Shown here: in pieces, positions 11,615 to 22,345 of the stretch | Position numbering within the stretch: the first letter of the stretch is position 1 | How the letters are laid out: each line of letters opens with the position of its first letter | Assembly: GCA_963573385.1 (NCBI GenBank) | Contig: CAUYLG010044355.1 | Span: 1-64,000, forward strand | Direction: 5' to 3' | DNA: 64,000 nt | Source of the DNA: Cacajao melanocephalus | Lineage: Eukaryota; Chordata; Mammalia; Primates; Pitheciidae | Program-made: the position numbers and the translations under genes | The notes under the pieces: model-generated | The model's input: only the letters and a program-made list of their open reading frames with translations | Database searches by the model: none | Told to the model about the DNA's origin: nothing

Positions 11615-11774
11615 AAGAAGTGAGCATTTTATTTGATCACTTTTATTCTTCTGCTAACTACCACCATAAAGAAATCCACCTAATTGATCATATGTTTGAA
11701 GTTGAATACTACATGCTTTGTGAGAATGTAACATCTATGCATGTTGATTTCTTTGAAAAATCAAATGAAAGCAG
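11615..11774 (+). other. Exon-like segment: acceptor, 160-nt open frame, strong donor
   Basis: A pyrimidine-rich tract and 'tttgtgcag' precede 11615. The segment then stays open in one frame for 160 nt and ends at 11774 with 'agcag', followed by 'gtaagt', a consensus 5' splice site. The phases would be 1 in and 2 out. The reading begins EVSILFDHFYSSANYHHKEI and ends near FFEKSNES. I do not recognise the protein. The open frame actually begins upstream at 11521, so the openness is not limited to the putative exon. It could be a real small exon, a fossil exon of a lost gene, or a cryptic splice pair. No partner exon was identified in the window. Confidence 0.25.
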
Positions 11775-11964
11775 GTAAGTGACTTATTTACTTTAACTAT
11801 AGAGTATCCTAGTATTTGACATGTTAGAATTAATTTTCTGTTTTTAGATGTGTAACTCAAATTTTTATTAAAACAGGAATATTTAATATCTTTATAATGA
11901 TAAAATCTTATTGTTAACAAATCTATTAGGTGGGTAGGCAGTTCGTAGGCAATACCTAGGCCAG

Positions 11965-12205
11965 ATATGATAGTATAGTAGTTAAAGGTATGATCTGGAG
12001 CAAGGCATCCTGAGTTTAAATCTTGATCTGTCTTTTATAGCCATGTGAGTTTTAGGAAAGTTGCTTAGACTCTTGTGCCTCCGTAGTCTCATATATAAAA
12101 TGAGAATGATAGATTAAGTGACGAATTTGTCAAGCACAAAGAAAATGCGTGGTGCATAATAAATATTAAATAAGTATTTGACATCTTAAATATCTGCTAT
12201 TATTA
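11965..12205 (+). repeat. MIR
   Basis: tRNA-derived MIR in forward orientation: 'agtatagtagttaaaggtat', 'ctggagcaaggcatcctgag', 'gccatgtgagttttaggaaa', 'ctcatatataaaatgagaat', 'gtggtgcataataaatatta'. Strongly diverged, as expected for this family. Confidence 0.85.
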
Positions 12206-12584
12206 TTATAATCAACAATAACAATAGAATGTCCAGTAAAGAACTTAGTCCTTTTAAAAATTTACTTGTTAATTTTTCTGCAAACACTAAGATGACTTAT
12301 GATCTTAGTCTTAACACCAGCTCATCAAATTATGATTCATTTTCTTTTTCCCTGTCAAACTGTTTCAATTTAAAATGCATTTATTTGTTAACTACTATTA
12401 GTTAAGTATTTCTAGGTGGGATATGTCTTCTGCCAATTAAAAGTTTATTGACAGTTGTATTTGACAAAAATCCAATTAACTATAAATAAGATGAAATATA
12501 ATAGGAAGAAACCTTGTTTTTTTTTGTTCATTTACTTAGCATTATTCTTCAAATTCCCTTTTCTCTATTTGTTTAATTCCAAAC

Positions 12585-12690
12585 TCTTCTAAATTGGTGT
12601 TACAATTCCAGTTTTTACAGGTAAAGAAACTGGAGTTCAAAAAGTTATGAAAATTTCTAAAAGCCACACTGGTGTAACTAGGATTTACAA
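12585..12690 (-). repeat. MIR fragment, antisense
   Basis: 'ccagtttttacaggtaaaga' followed by 'aactggagttc' and 'aagccacactggtgtaacta' is the complement of a MIR core. The repeat ends where a long but unconvincing frame (12701-13135) begins. Confidence 0.6.
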
Positions 12691-12700
12691 CTATTTGTAA

Positions 12701-13729
12701 ATGAAGAGGGTAATTTCATTAAGCAGAAAGAAGGTCAAATTCATCCTGCATGTTGAAGCTAAAGTTTCTGAAAATGCTGTTGCTTTTGAAAATGACAATT
12801 GGCTATGTTTCACAGGCTTTGGGCCAGTTTTTCTTGTGTCTGTATATTGGTTCAAGCCTACTCTTGTTCTGATTTCAGTTAGGGCATCTTCCTTATTTTT
12901 CTCAACTGAGGTATCTTATCTTGCTTTGACCACCTCTAGGAGGTTGCATATCTTCGTTGTTATGAAGAACAAGGTACCTGATATTCCATGCCAACATCAC
13001 TTCTTTATGATTCACTTGGACAGCTCTACCTACAGAAAATCCTGGTTATCCTCAAAGTACATACAATCCCAAAGACAGAACTTAAAAGAGAACAGATATG
13101 TGACTAATACATTGCAAATGAAGGTCAACTCCTAAATATCCAGGTAGATTTTAATTCTCCCCAAGACATTTCAATAAAACCAAATTTGATGATTTCAGGT
13201 ATAGCTGATTTTGAGCTATTATCTGAAAACCAACTTGCTATCTATTTCCTGTACAAATGAAAGATTGCATAACTTTTACAGTAAATGTTACTTAAAGAAA
13301 AAATTGTCCTTATAGTTCTTGGCCAAATATCTGGGGTTGCAACAATTTTGGCAGTTCCCCAGAGTTTAGTAGTATTAATGTTTTAGTTTCCTAATAACAT
13401 TTTAAATTTCTTTAAATTCTCAAGTAGATTATGTCATTTGAAAATATAGGAATATAATAACCTTTAGATTTTTAAATATTGGTTTTGGAAGCTCTTCACG
13501 CTTAAATAATTTAATATAATAATTGGTTGATCTGGTTTTTCTTACTATTGAATTTAAATTCCTACAGGAGTATTTTAACGTAATAGGTTGCCAGCAGGAG
13601 CTTAAGTAGTAAAAATAAAGAGTGGATGCCATTATAATAATTTTTGAGAAAATTTTCTCTATTTCTGTACTCGATAACTATTTATTTGTGCATTTATGGT
13701 TATATTCATCACTGTGTCTTTACCTAGAT
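12701..13729. other. Apparently single-copy stretch with a 144-codon frame
   Basis: The plus frame at 12701-13135 is the longest in the window (144 codons). Its composition shows no domain, signal peptide or repeat, and one frame of this length is about what AT-rich DNA of this size gives by chance. I see no other feature before the L2 at 13730. Confidence 0.4.
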
Positions 13730-14110
13730 TTGTTTACTGACTTCATACTCAAGTATAACTGGCTGCTGATACATTTTCACTGAAAGATCACCCTCGAGGC
13801 ACTTCAAGCCCAACAGCTCCAAAATCAAATTTGTTATTTTTATACTATAATTTTTCTTCTTCCAAGTTCCTTAATTTGGTCAATGGTGTCACCATTCATT
13901 ATTCATTTAAACAAGAAATCTTTCAGTTATATTTAAATTTTCCTTTCACGTTCCATATCCAATTAGTTACCAAATCCTTTTGATCCTGCTTGCTAATTTC
14001 TTAAATAATCTGTTTTTTTTTTTTTTTTCCATCTCCTTGTTACTATTGCTGTAGCTTTCAAATTAGTCTCCTAGCCTATTCTTATTTCAAACTCAGCCAC
14101 TGAACCTGTC
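13730..14110 (+). repeat. L2 internal fragment
   Basis: 'tccatatccaattagttacc', 'aaatccttttgatcctgctt' and 'ttcaaattagtctcctagcc' follow the L2 3' region upstream of the terminus. A 16-18 base poly(T) at about 14012-14029 interrupts it. Confidence 0.65.
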
Positions 14111-14803
14111 TTCTATTCTGTGTTAGCCTAGGTCTTCCCCTAAAGCAGATTCTGAGACAGGGCTCTCATGCTGGTTGCTTATTTTGAGAGGTGATCCAAA
14201 GGAGCAAGAGCGAGCTTCTGAGAAAAGTGAAACAAGCAAGGAGAGAGCAATGATCTGGGTGCCTTATCAAGCTGGGTCCACGGGGGCAGGGGAGGGGGGG
14301 CACAATTAGCACCCCATCTTACTAAAGACTCCTGAGGAGCTATGTAGAATCTACCTCAGTATTGTACATCCAAGGATTGAAGAAGGGAGCATTTATATAC
14401 CAGCTTCCATCCTCCACTGTTGTAGAGTTTCTTAAGAGGTGTTTACCCAAACATTTTCAGGTTTAGTAGAACAGATGCCCACATGGGATTGTACCAGAGA
14501 AATTCAACTGCAGAAAGCAAGATAGCAGGGCTAACTGCATGGGTGTTGATCTCTGCCCTCACAGGTATGCACACTTTTAATGTCCTAACGCTTGTTGCTC
14601 TCACTGTTCCAAAATTCATAATTATTTATGAACAAAAGATCTTGTGTTTTAATTTTGTACTGGACCTCTGCAAATTATGTAGCAGGCCTTATCAGAGGCA
14701 CAGAGTGACCCTGAGGTGAGGGGCTTCCTGAAAGCAGTTGTCTCCCATATCAAAAGTTGCAGTAAAACAGTGAGCTAGGATAATGGGAAGTAAGGCTTAA
14801 GAG
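14111..14803. repeat. Probable ancient interspersed repeat, family not named
   Basis: 'ctgagacagggctctcatgc', 'gaggtgatccaaaggagcaa', 'caagctgggtccacgggggc' and 'tcttaagaggtgtttaccca' have the feel of a dispersed repeat known from mammalian DNA, but I cannot name the family with confidence. A G-rich run (14282-14300) is the only low-complexity part. Confidence 0.35.
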
Positions 14804-14858
14804 GTATCCAGTGCATATCCCGTGTCTTGCATCTATATCTATGTGTCTATGTTTCTAT
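14804..14858 (+). repeat. Left member of a 55-bp inverted local repeat
   Basis: The reverse complement of these 55 bases recurs at 15721-15775 with five differences. This copy sits in DNA with no recognised repeat break, so it is the likelier source of the pair. Confidence 0.9.
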
Positions 14859-14949
14859 TCAAGACATGTGAGTCTGGGGCCTCTCTGCTTAGGGCAGTCC
14901 CTGAGGGCAACCATGTAGGCCATGATTCAGACCTGGTGTGCTGGTTCCT

Positions 14950-15041
14950 CAGATTAGATGTGAGCATGAGCTCACAAGCATTTCTGAATAAGTCTCAGAT
15001 TAAATGTAAGCATGAGGTCATAAGCATTTCTGAATAAGCCT
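14950..15041. repeat. 46-bp tandem duplication
   Basis: Two adjacent 46-bp units, 14950-14995 and 14996-15041. Both start 'cagatta' and share 'agcatttctgaataag'. I count five differences, so this is an old duplication rather than a fresh one. Confidence 0.92.
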
Positions 15042-15629
15042 TCTCCTGTCTTCTCTGCACCTCCTTCAACCCCGAATTTTGAATCGAGGGACTCATTCTT
15101 AAAATCAGCTAGAGAGACACTCCACAAACATGGGGGAAACATATGGATGGGTAGGCCAGGAAAAACACTACTTTTGTTTGCTTTTTTTCTTCCTTAATGT
15201 GGTGATTGCTGTTCTCACCCAGAGCTTCAAGGAAGGAAGGGAAGCACATCCACAAAAAATGATTTAAGTGATTTTACCGATAAGTATGTCTTTTCTATAA
15301 CATCTTTTTGCTATCTCTTATGTACCACTAAGGAATCTAAAGGCAAAGGTACAATTTGGGTGTATAATCTGAAATGTGCTATATCCAACATGCTGTTATA
15401 TTTTTATTGGACAAATACTTTAGTCAGCTTTTAAATATCCAGTATCTGGGAGTGTTTTGATTGATTCTAAGGTAAACTTTTATTTTTGAGAAACAACAGA
15501 AGACTAGAAAGCACAAAGCGAAAAGAATACATTTAATAAAAAAATGAAAAACACTGAAGCACCCCTATAAGATGTAGAAAATAGCCTCAAAAGGACAGAT
15601 CTAACCATTATTGGCCTTAGGTAACAAAC
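15042..15629. other. Apparently single-copy stretch
   Basis: No gene or clear repeat between the tandem duplication and the L1MA-like 3' region. Confidence 0.4.
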
Positions 15630-15720
15630 TGTGGTGAGGAGGTGGTGAAAGGGAACTCTTGCACACTGTTGGTGGGAATGTAAATTAGTGTAACCACCAT
15701 GGAGGACAGTGGTTGTGTCT

Positions 15721-15775
15721 ATAGAAACATAGACACACAGATATAGATGCCAGACACGGGATGTGTACTGAATAC
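15721..15775 (-). repeat. Inverted copy of 14804-14858 inside the L1
   Basis: 50 of 55 bases match the reverse complement of 14804-14858. It lies between 'catggaggacagt' and 'ttcctcagaaaactaaaaat', which are adjacent in L1MA-type consensus as I know it, so it appears to be inserted material. Confidence 0.9.
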
Positions 15776-16209
15776 TTCCTCAGAAAACTAAAAATTGAGC
15801 TTCCATATGATTCAGCAGTCCCATTGCTGGGTATATATACAAAAGAAATGAAATTAATTTGAAGAGATATCTACACACCTATGTTTGTTGCAGTACTGGT
15901 TACAATAGCTAAGATTTAGAAGCAACGTAAGTGTCCGTCAACCAAGGAATGGATATAGAAAATGTGGTACATATACACAATGGAGTACTATTCAGCCATA
16001 AAAAGAATGAGATCCAATCATCATTATGTTAAGTGAAATTAGCAAGTCACAGAAAGACAAACATCTCATGTTCTCACTTCTTTGTGGGATCTTAAAAGGA
16101 AAACAATTGAACTCATGGACATAGAGACTAGAAGGATGGTTACCAGAGGCTGAGAAGGGTAGTGGGGACCCAGGAGTCAGGTAGAGATGGTTAATGGGTA
16201 CAAAGAATA

Positions 16210-16272
16210 TAGTAGGAATAGAAGGAATGTAGGAATAGTAGGAATAGAAGGAATAGTAGAAATAGAAGGAAT
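16210..16272. repeat. 9-bp minisatellite in L1 3'UTR
   Basis: About seven units alternating between agtaggaat and agaaggaat. It probably grew from a single L1 3'UTR sequence. Confidence 0.85.
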
Positions 16273-16713
16273 AAGACCTACTATTTGATAGCACAATAGC
16301 GTGACTATAGTCAATAATAACTTAATTGTACAATTTAAAATAAAGATTATAATTGGATTGTTTGTAATTCAGAGGATAAATGTTTGAGGGGATGGTTACC
16401 CCATTCTTCATGATGTGTTTATTTCACATTGCATTTCTGTATCAAACTTCATGTATCCCAAAATATGTACACCTACTATATAATACTCACAAATATAAAA
16501 ATAAAAAATAATTTCTCTTAAGTGGCAATTGCCCCACAAATTAGGGTGTGTCAACTATTTTTTTTATGGCCAAAAATCTGTAATGCAATGTAGGGAGGGT
16601 TTATAACCTCTTCAATCAGAACTATCTAGCAAGCTAAATATGAATATGAACCCAGCCGAATATTTTGTTCATTAAGTTGACCACATTAGTTTTGGAATTT
16701 CAGTTGTAATTGA

Positions 16714-17130
<417 letters not shown>

Positions 17131-20034
17131 ACAGTCAAAAAGATAAAACTATGTACATTTGATTGGATTATGGAAATAGTTACTGTTTACTGTTTAAGCA
17201 TTTCTTTTGTGTCTCTAGTTGTTTACATGTACTCACTTTACAAGTAAATCATCGTGAAAAGAAAGTTAAAATGATTTAATAAGGTTTTGTTCATGCTAAA
17301 ATGTACAAATCATGTGTTTGTATACATATGCATGGTACAAATACATATGTTTTATGTATAAACACATAAATAAAAATGGGAATGATTCCAACAAAAGGAT
17401 ATGAGAGGTTATTATTATTATAGTTTTTGGGTGTTTCTTCTCCAAAGAGGCAAATAGCTACATTCCACTGAGCACTTGATTTTTCTTTGTGTCATTGTTG
17501 TAAATTAACTTGTTGTGATGATCTCAATAAAAACTGATGACAAATTATTTTTGAAAAATGTGGGTACATTCATCATCAATTGTGATCAGCTGCAGTGAAG
17601 ATATTCTTTGAAAATGAGGTGTTCAAAATTAAGATGCCTAAAAAGTACAAATAAAAGCCAACTGAGCAAAACCTCCAGCTTTTCAAACTTGGTATGTGAA
17701 TGTGTCCATTTTTAATGGGGAAAATGAGGTCAGCATCAGTTGGGGACTTTCAGAAGAAAATAGTGTACTGTACCAATTAGTGAATCTATTCTGAGGAGGC
17801 CACAGTGACACAATTCTTCATCCTGCTGCCAGGTGGCGCTGTGCAGTAGTAGGTACAGTCTTGGCGCACGGCATAAAATGTCTGTTCCTGACCTGGCAGT
17901 TTAATTGTATTACTGACCCTGGTAACTGATTCTACTGAAAGTGTGAAAAATAAACTTATTTTCCAAAGTTCCAAATTCTAAATCATCTCTGTATAACTCT
18001 AGTTAAATAGGTCTTAATCCTCACTTTTGGTGGCAAACTTCTGTGCTAATGAATAAATCTTAAAAGACTAGATAAAAGACTCATGGTTTCCAAAATGCAC
18101 TAATGTCTTTCATTTTAACTGGTGCTTATACCTTATAAACACTCTGCTTTGAATATAAATAAAGCAGTATTAAAATAAAACTCTTTTGTTGCCAATAGCA
18201 TGCTTTTTAGTTTGGAAGAGTCAGACCAGAAAGAATTTAAAGGTAATGAATAGAAGAAATATCTTATAGCATTAGTTTAACATGTATAAGCACACACTTT
18301 AATTTCTTTTTAAAAGAAAAGCCTTCTATTTAATTTTTCTCTCCAAAAAGACTATTTTTTTCCCATTTATTCCCCCAAGGATAGTTACAGTCAATCTTAA
18401 AATGGTCAACTTTCTCTGTTTTTTTTTTTTTTTTTCTTTTGGCATGATGTAATTTGGTTCTTTTTCTTTGTTATGATAATGACCTGACTTCAAAATTACT
18501 CTTAAATCAATCTTCAGACAGCAAGTTCCCCAGCCCAGTGCAGTAGGCATATATTAAATCCAAAATTATTTTAGATGTTTGATTTCTTCGATTGCCATTA
18601 CAAATTTAAATTCCCAAGTTGTGTAAATGTATAAGGCAAATGCGCTCTTTGAGTATGAAACATCTATCAGAAATATTATGTTTTGAGTTTTTAAGAGATG
18701 AGATTTAAAAAATGTGAGCATTTTTGCAATCGATGTGAAATTGGACAGTTTTTCTTGTTGCCAACCTTATCTTTTCATGTTAAAGAGTCATCTAGGCATT
18801 ACAATGACTAACAAAACAGGTGAATTTATAGATATATCTTTATTGTACTGGTATTATGAAGATCCATGGTTTATGGAAATTTTAATTTCCAGAGAGAGGG
18901 GGCCATATTTAGCAGTAATTATTAAGTTTTTCATGCAAAGTTTATTGTGGCAATATGAGGAAATCGGAGTAGTATGAATGTGTGAATCAGTTTCATACTG
19001 TTTGAAAAGAGAGATGTTTTTATTAAATGTTAATTGGTAGGGACGTATTTCTTAGAGTGGTTCTTATTGAATATCTGTACTATGGTGGAGACAGCTGAAA
19101 TCAATTATCGGCTGGACAAGAGCTGTGACTTCAAGGAGGTTTTAGTTTAATGGACGACAGAAAATTCTATTTCAAAGGGAGTGTCACAGAAATAAAAGAT
19201 GCTTATTAAAGAGTTACTGGGAGCAGTCTAAATATTTTACAATAAAATGGAAGCTTAATAAAGTACTGACATATCCCTATAAAATGCCACTTAAACATCA
19301 TGTTTTTAAGAATATACAATGGTACGGATAAATGCTCACCATATATAATTACAAAAAAAGATAGGATATAAAAGAGTATGTAACCTTTCTCCCTAATAAC
19401 ACACACATATGATAAACCCAATTTCATATGAAATAATTATAAACTGTATATTGAAAAGATTTTAGATATTTTCATCAAAATGTTAAAAGCAATATTTTTC
19501 TGGGAAGTAGGATTTTGAATGACTTTTTTCTTCACATTTTGTGCTCTGGAATTTTTTTTTTTACTACATATATTATTTTTATGTGATAAAAATGCATTTT
19601 ATTTTAAAACAGCAACAAAAATTATGTAATAGTATTATGTTCAAAAGCGCAACATTTTGTACTTTTGCAACCGTTTGCAACATGCAATCATTTTACTGTC
19701 AATATATTTTATGAAACTGATAAAAAAAATCTAGTTTTTTGCAATGCTACTGGTATGTAGTCTCCCCATTACCCTGAACATGGGTGAAATTTTTACTCTG
19801 CAATATCTAACTGGCACTATTTTATATAATAATACCTTTTAAAAGATCTTTAGTTTCAATACATCTTGGTTGTTTTGATAAGTAAATTTCTTTTATGTAG
19901 TTTTAAATGCAAGTTTAATTTTGCCTTTCCATCGATTCATAATATATAGGCGAGGAGAGACAAAAAGTGGCATGAATAAATGTGGCTAGGGAAATCCTAT
20001 TAAATGCTGGTTTCTAGGCTTCATTTTGTACTAA
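17131..20034. other. Mostly single-copy stretch, no gene seen
   Basis: Long non-repetitive AT-rich region. The only standout is the GC-richer, CpG-bearing patch at about 17800-17900 with a CTCF-like motif. A poly(T) run lies at 18418-18435. No splice-flanked frame was convincing. Confidence 0.45.
17823..17841 (+). promoter_or_regulatory. CTCF-like binding motif
   Basis: The 19 bases ctgctgccaggtggcgctg match the core of the CTCF motif (CCAGGKGGCGCT) at all its central positions. One of the two upstream C's is replaced by T. It is embedded in a CpG-containing patch unlike the surrounding AT-rich DNA and is not in a recognised repeat. Binding is inferred from sequence only. Confidence 0.5.
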
Positions 20035-20240
20035 TTGGTTTTTTTGAGCACTCACTGTGTGCCTGGCATTGTGCTCATAGCATTTTAAAATACTTTATCT
20101 CATTTTATTCCCATGTTAACTCATGTTTGAGTTCATATTGTCCATATTGTTATTTTTATTTTACAGGCAAGTAATTGGGTCTCAGAAAGCTAATGGTTTA
20201 CCAGAGGTCACAGGTTCTGAGACTCTTTTTAGACTTAAAA
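20035..20240 (-). repeat. MIR, antisense
   Basis: 'gagcactcactgtgtgcctg', 'gcattgtgctcatagcattt', 'tattttacaggcaagtaatt' and 'accagaggtcacaggttctg' are the complement of MIR. Confidence 0.85.
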
Positions 20241-22094
20241 ATTTGTGTTCTTCTAATTGTACATTAATCAGTTGTTTTAGCACATAAATTACTTTCAGGG
20301 ATTTAATTATTTTCTCATATTTAAATTATAGGACTTGGATAAGGTTGTGGAGGTAAGAGGGTAGTGCTAAAATTCTTCCTAATAAAGGGCTACTTAAAGT
20401 TTTCCAAAATTTTATGTTTGTATTTGGGGCTAGACAAAACGTATTGATTACCCAAGTTGCTGAGAGTGAAAATAGCTTGGAAATTGAACAGATAGGTATA
20501 CTTTTTACATTGTTAGTAGATAGGAAGTGATTGTCTAAGATCTCTGGGTCCTCTAAAGAACTTTCAGACAATACTAGTTTGTGATTCTAAATGTACACTT
20601 TACTGGCCACAATATATACTAATTTGCCTTCTATTTAAAAAAGATGTGTGAAGTCTGTTTTAAAGAGTGTCTATAAGAAGGATGTATCAGTAGTAAGAAG
20701 GATTCGTTACAAGTAGGTAAGGGCAGAATTATTTATTTGTTACAAAAATCCAATAACATTTAAAGGAAACAATTGTCAGATTAGAAAACAATTCATCATA
20801 GTGAAAAAAAAAGGTAATACAATTAAAGTAGAAATAATAGAATCTCATAATGGGAGAATAGACTCTACATTTGAAACTGTTTTGCTGAGAGCACTCTGAT
20901 ACCAGGAACAGATGAAGTGAGTGACCTTGCAGGGCTTTTCTAATTTCTGTGATTCCATAACAAAGCACTCTGAAGGTACCTTGCTTATGACATTTCTGGA
21001 TTTACATTTTACCATATAATGAACTGCTGCATGATTTTGGTTGAAACAGTTTCCATATTATTGCACGAGTCATCTCATTATTGAATGGAACAACTCCACA
21101 AAGATCAAAACTGGGACTTGACTATAATGATTTTCTAAGTTCATTTTATAATCAGTGATGCAATGCTTCACATCCGTATTCATAAATATAAAAGGTTTTG
21201 GGGACGCTACGTGTGATCAATATCATATGCCATTAAAATTATGCAATTTATTTTTATAAAATACAAAAAATGACTAGAATGATACGGAAACTATAGAGTG
21301 CATATTTCCTTTTTATTAGTACTTTTTTTCTCCCATCTCGTACAGCATCCAATTTAGGGCAAAGACAAAACGAAAGTGTATCTTGAATATGCATCACAGG
21401 TTCCAAAAATGAAAAGAAATTGGATTTGGATAGCACTTACTCAATAGACAGATATGATACATGGTAAGAAGGTGCACTGTCTGCCCTGTGATAGATTAAA
21501 CTACTTTGTAGGAAAATTACTGTGAGCCAGTCAACACCACCACCGTGGCTAAATCTTTAATAAAATTCTCTTCCATATTCAGGAGTGAGGTATGAAGTAC
21601 ACAATAAGCAAAGTGAAGTAGAGTGCCATTTATCAAACACCGACCAGGTCTGTAATCTTCTGCTTTATCCTTTCTTTGTACTTTATTTCTTTATTGTTAC
21701 AAGGAGGGATATTTACCCAGAGCAGTGGGCATGAAGCCCTGATAAACCTCCTCCTTCCTGCCTTTCCCCTTTTCTTATTCCTTTTCGTCAGCCTTGTCAG
21801 TATAATTTGTTTCCTTCTAGGTGGTCTTTTGCTTGTTTGGTATTCTTTTTTCTATTCCTTTCTCTGCCTTTCTTTGAAATGTGCATTCATGATATGGGAA
21901 ATGACACCAAAACTCAGGAAAATGCAATGGGAATGCTAACAGCTACAATGAAGGACTATCCAGGATGCATTCGGTAATGCCTTTGAATGCCTCTTGGCAA
22001 GATAGCAGTGTTAAAATGTTGTAGACAGCCCCTGGGTGGCAGTGCACAGCCAGTCCTGTTGCCAACAAAAGCATTTTCAGAGTAAAGATTTTCT
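20241..22094. other. Apparently single-copy stretch
   Basis: No gene or recognised repeat. A weak CTCF-like word (ccctgggtggcagtg) sits near 22030 but lacks a key A of the motif. Confidence 0.4.
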
Positions 22095-22345
22095 ATGTGG
22101 GTGTATGTGTGTAATATATATGTGTGTTTAATATATGTATGTGTTATATATGTAATATATATGTGTAATATATATGCATGTGTATATGTGTAATATATAT
22201 GTGTATATATGATGTGTGTATATGTAATATATATGTATGTTTCTATATATGACATAAATATGTTTTATCCTTGTATATATCTACATGTATCTGTGATGTA
22301 GATGTGTGGTATATTGTATTAAATATATGTATATTTTTTATATGT
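22095..22345. repeat. Imperfect GT/AT microsatellite
   Basis: Mixed tgtgtg and atatat words repeating as tgtaatatatatgtg, grading into tatatctacatg. It is alternating purine-pyrimidine for most of its length. The minus-strand frame here (many Y, T, I and H residues) is a product of the repeat. Confidence 0.85.

Larger units (their letters stand above)
15630..16510 (+). mobile_element. L1MA-like 3' region
   Basis: 'tggtgggaatgtaaattagt', 'attgctgggtatatatacaa', 'gaatggatatagaaaatgtg', 'acaatggagtactattcagc', 'atgttctcacttctttgtgg' and 'ggttaccagaggctgagaag' match the ORF2 end and 3'UTR of an L1MA-type element, ending in an A/T-rich tail near 16510. It contains the inverted 55-bp copy (15721-15775) and a small minisatellite (16210-16272). 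Confidence 0.85.

Noticed and set aside
12701..13135. Longest open frame in the window (144 codons, plus strand)
   Set aside because: About one frame of this length is expected by chance in AT-rich DNA of this size on six frames; no domain, splice or promoter support.
15688..15712. RE1/REST-like word (accaccatggaggacag)
   Set aside because: The half-site spacing is wrong, and the words are ordinary L1 sequence.
17786..17974. Minus-strand peptide containing YYCTAPPGS, reminiscent of an immune-receptor V-region end
   Set aside because: No leader exon, no framework residues upstream and no recombination signal heptamer/nonamer recognised; similarity is limited to YYC.
22020..22045. Second CTCF-like word (ccctgggtggcagtg)
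   Set aside because: The strongly conserved A of the motif is replaced by G; too weak to annotate.
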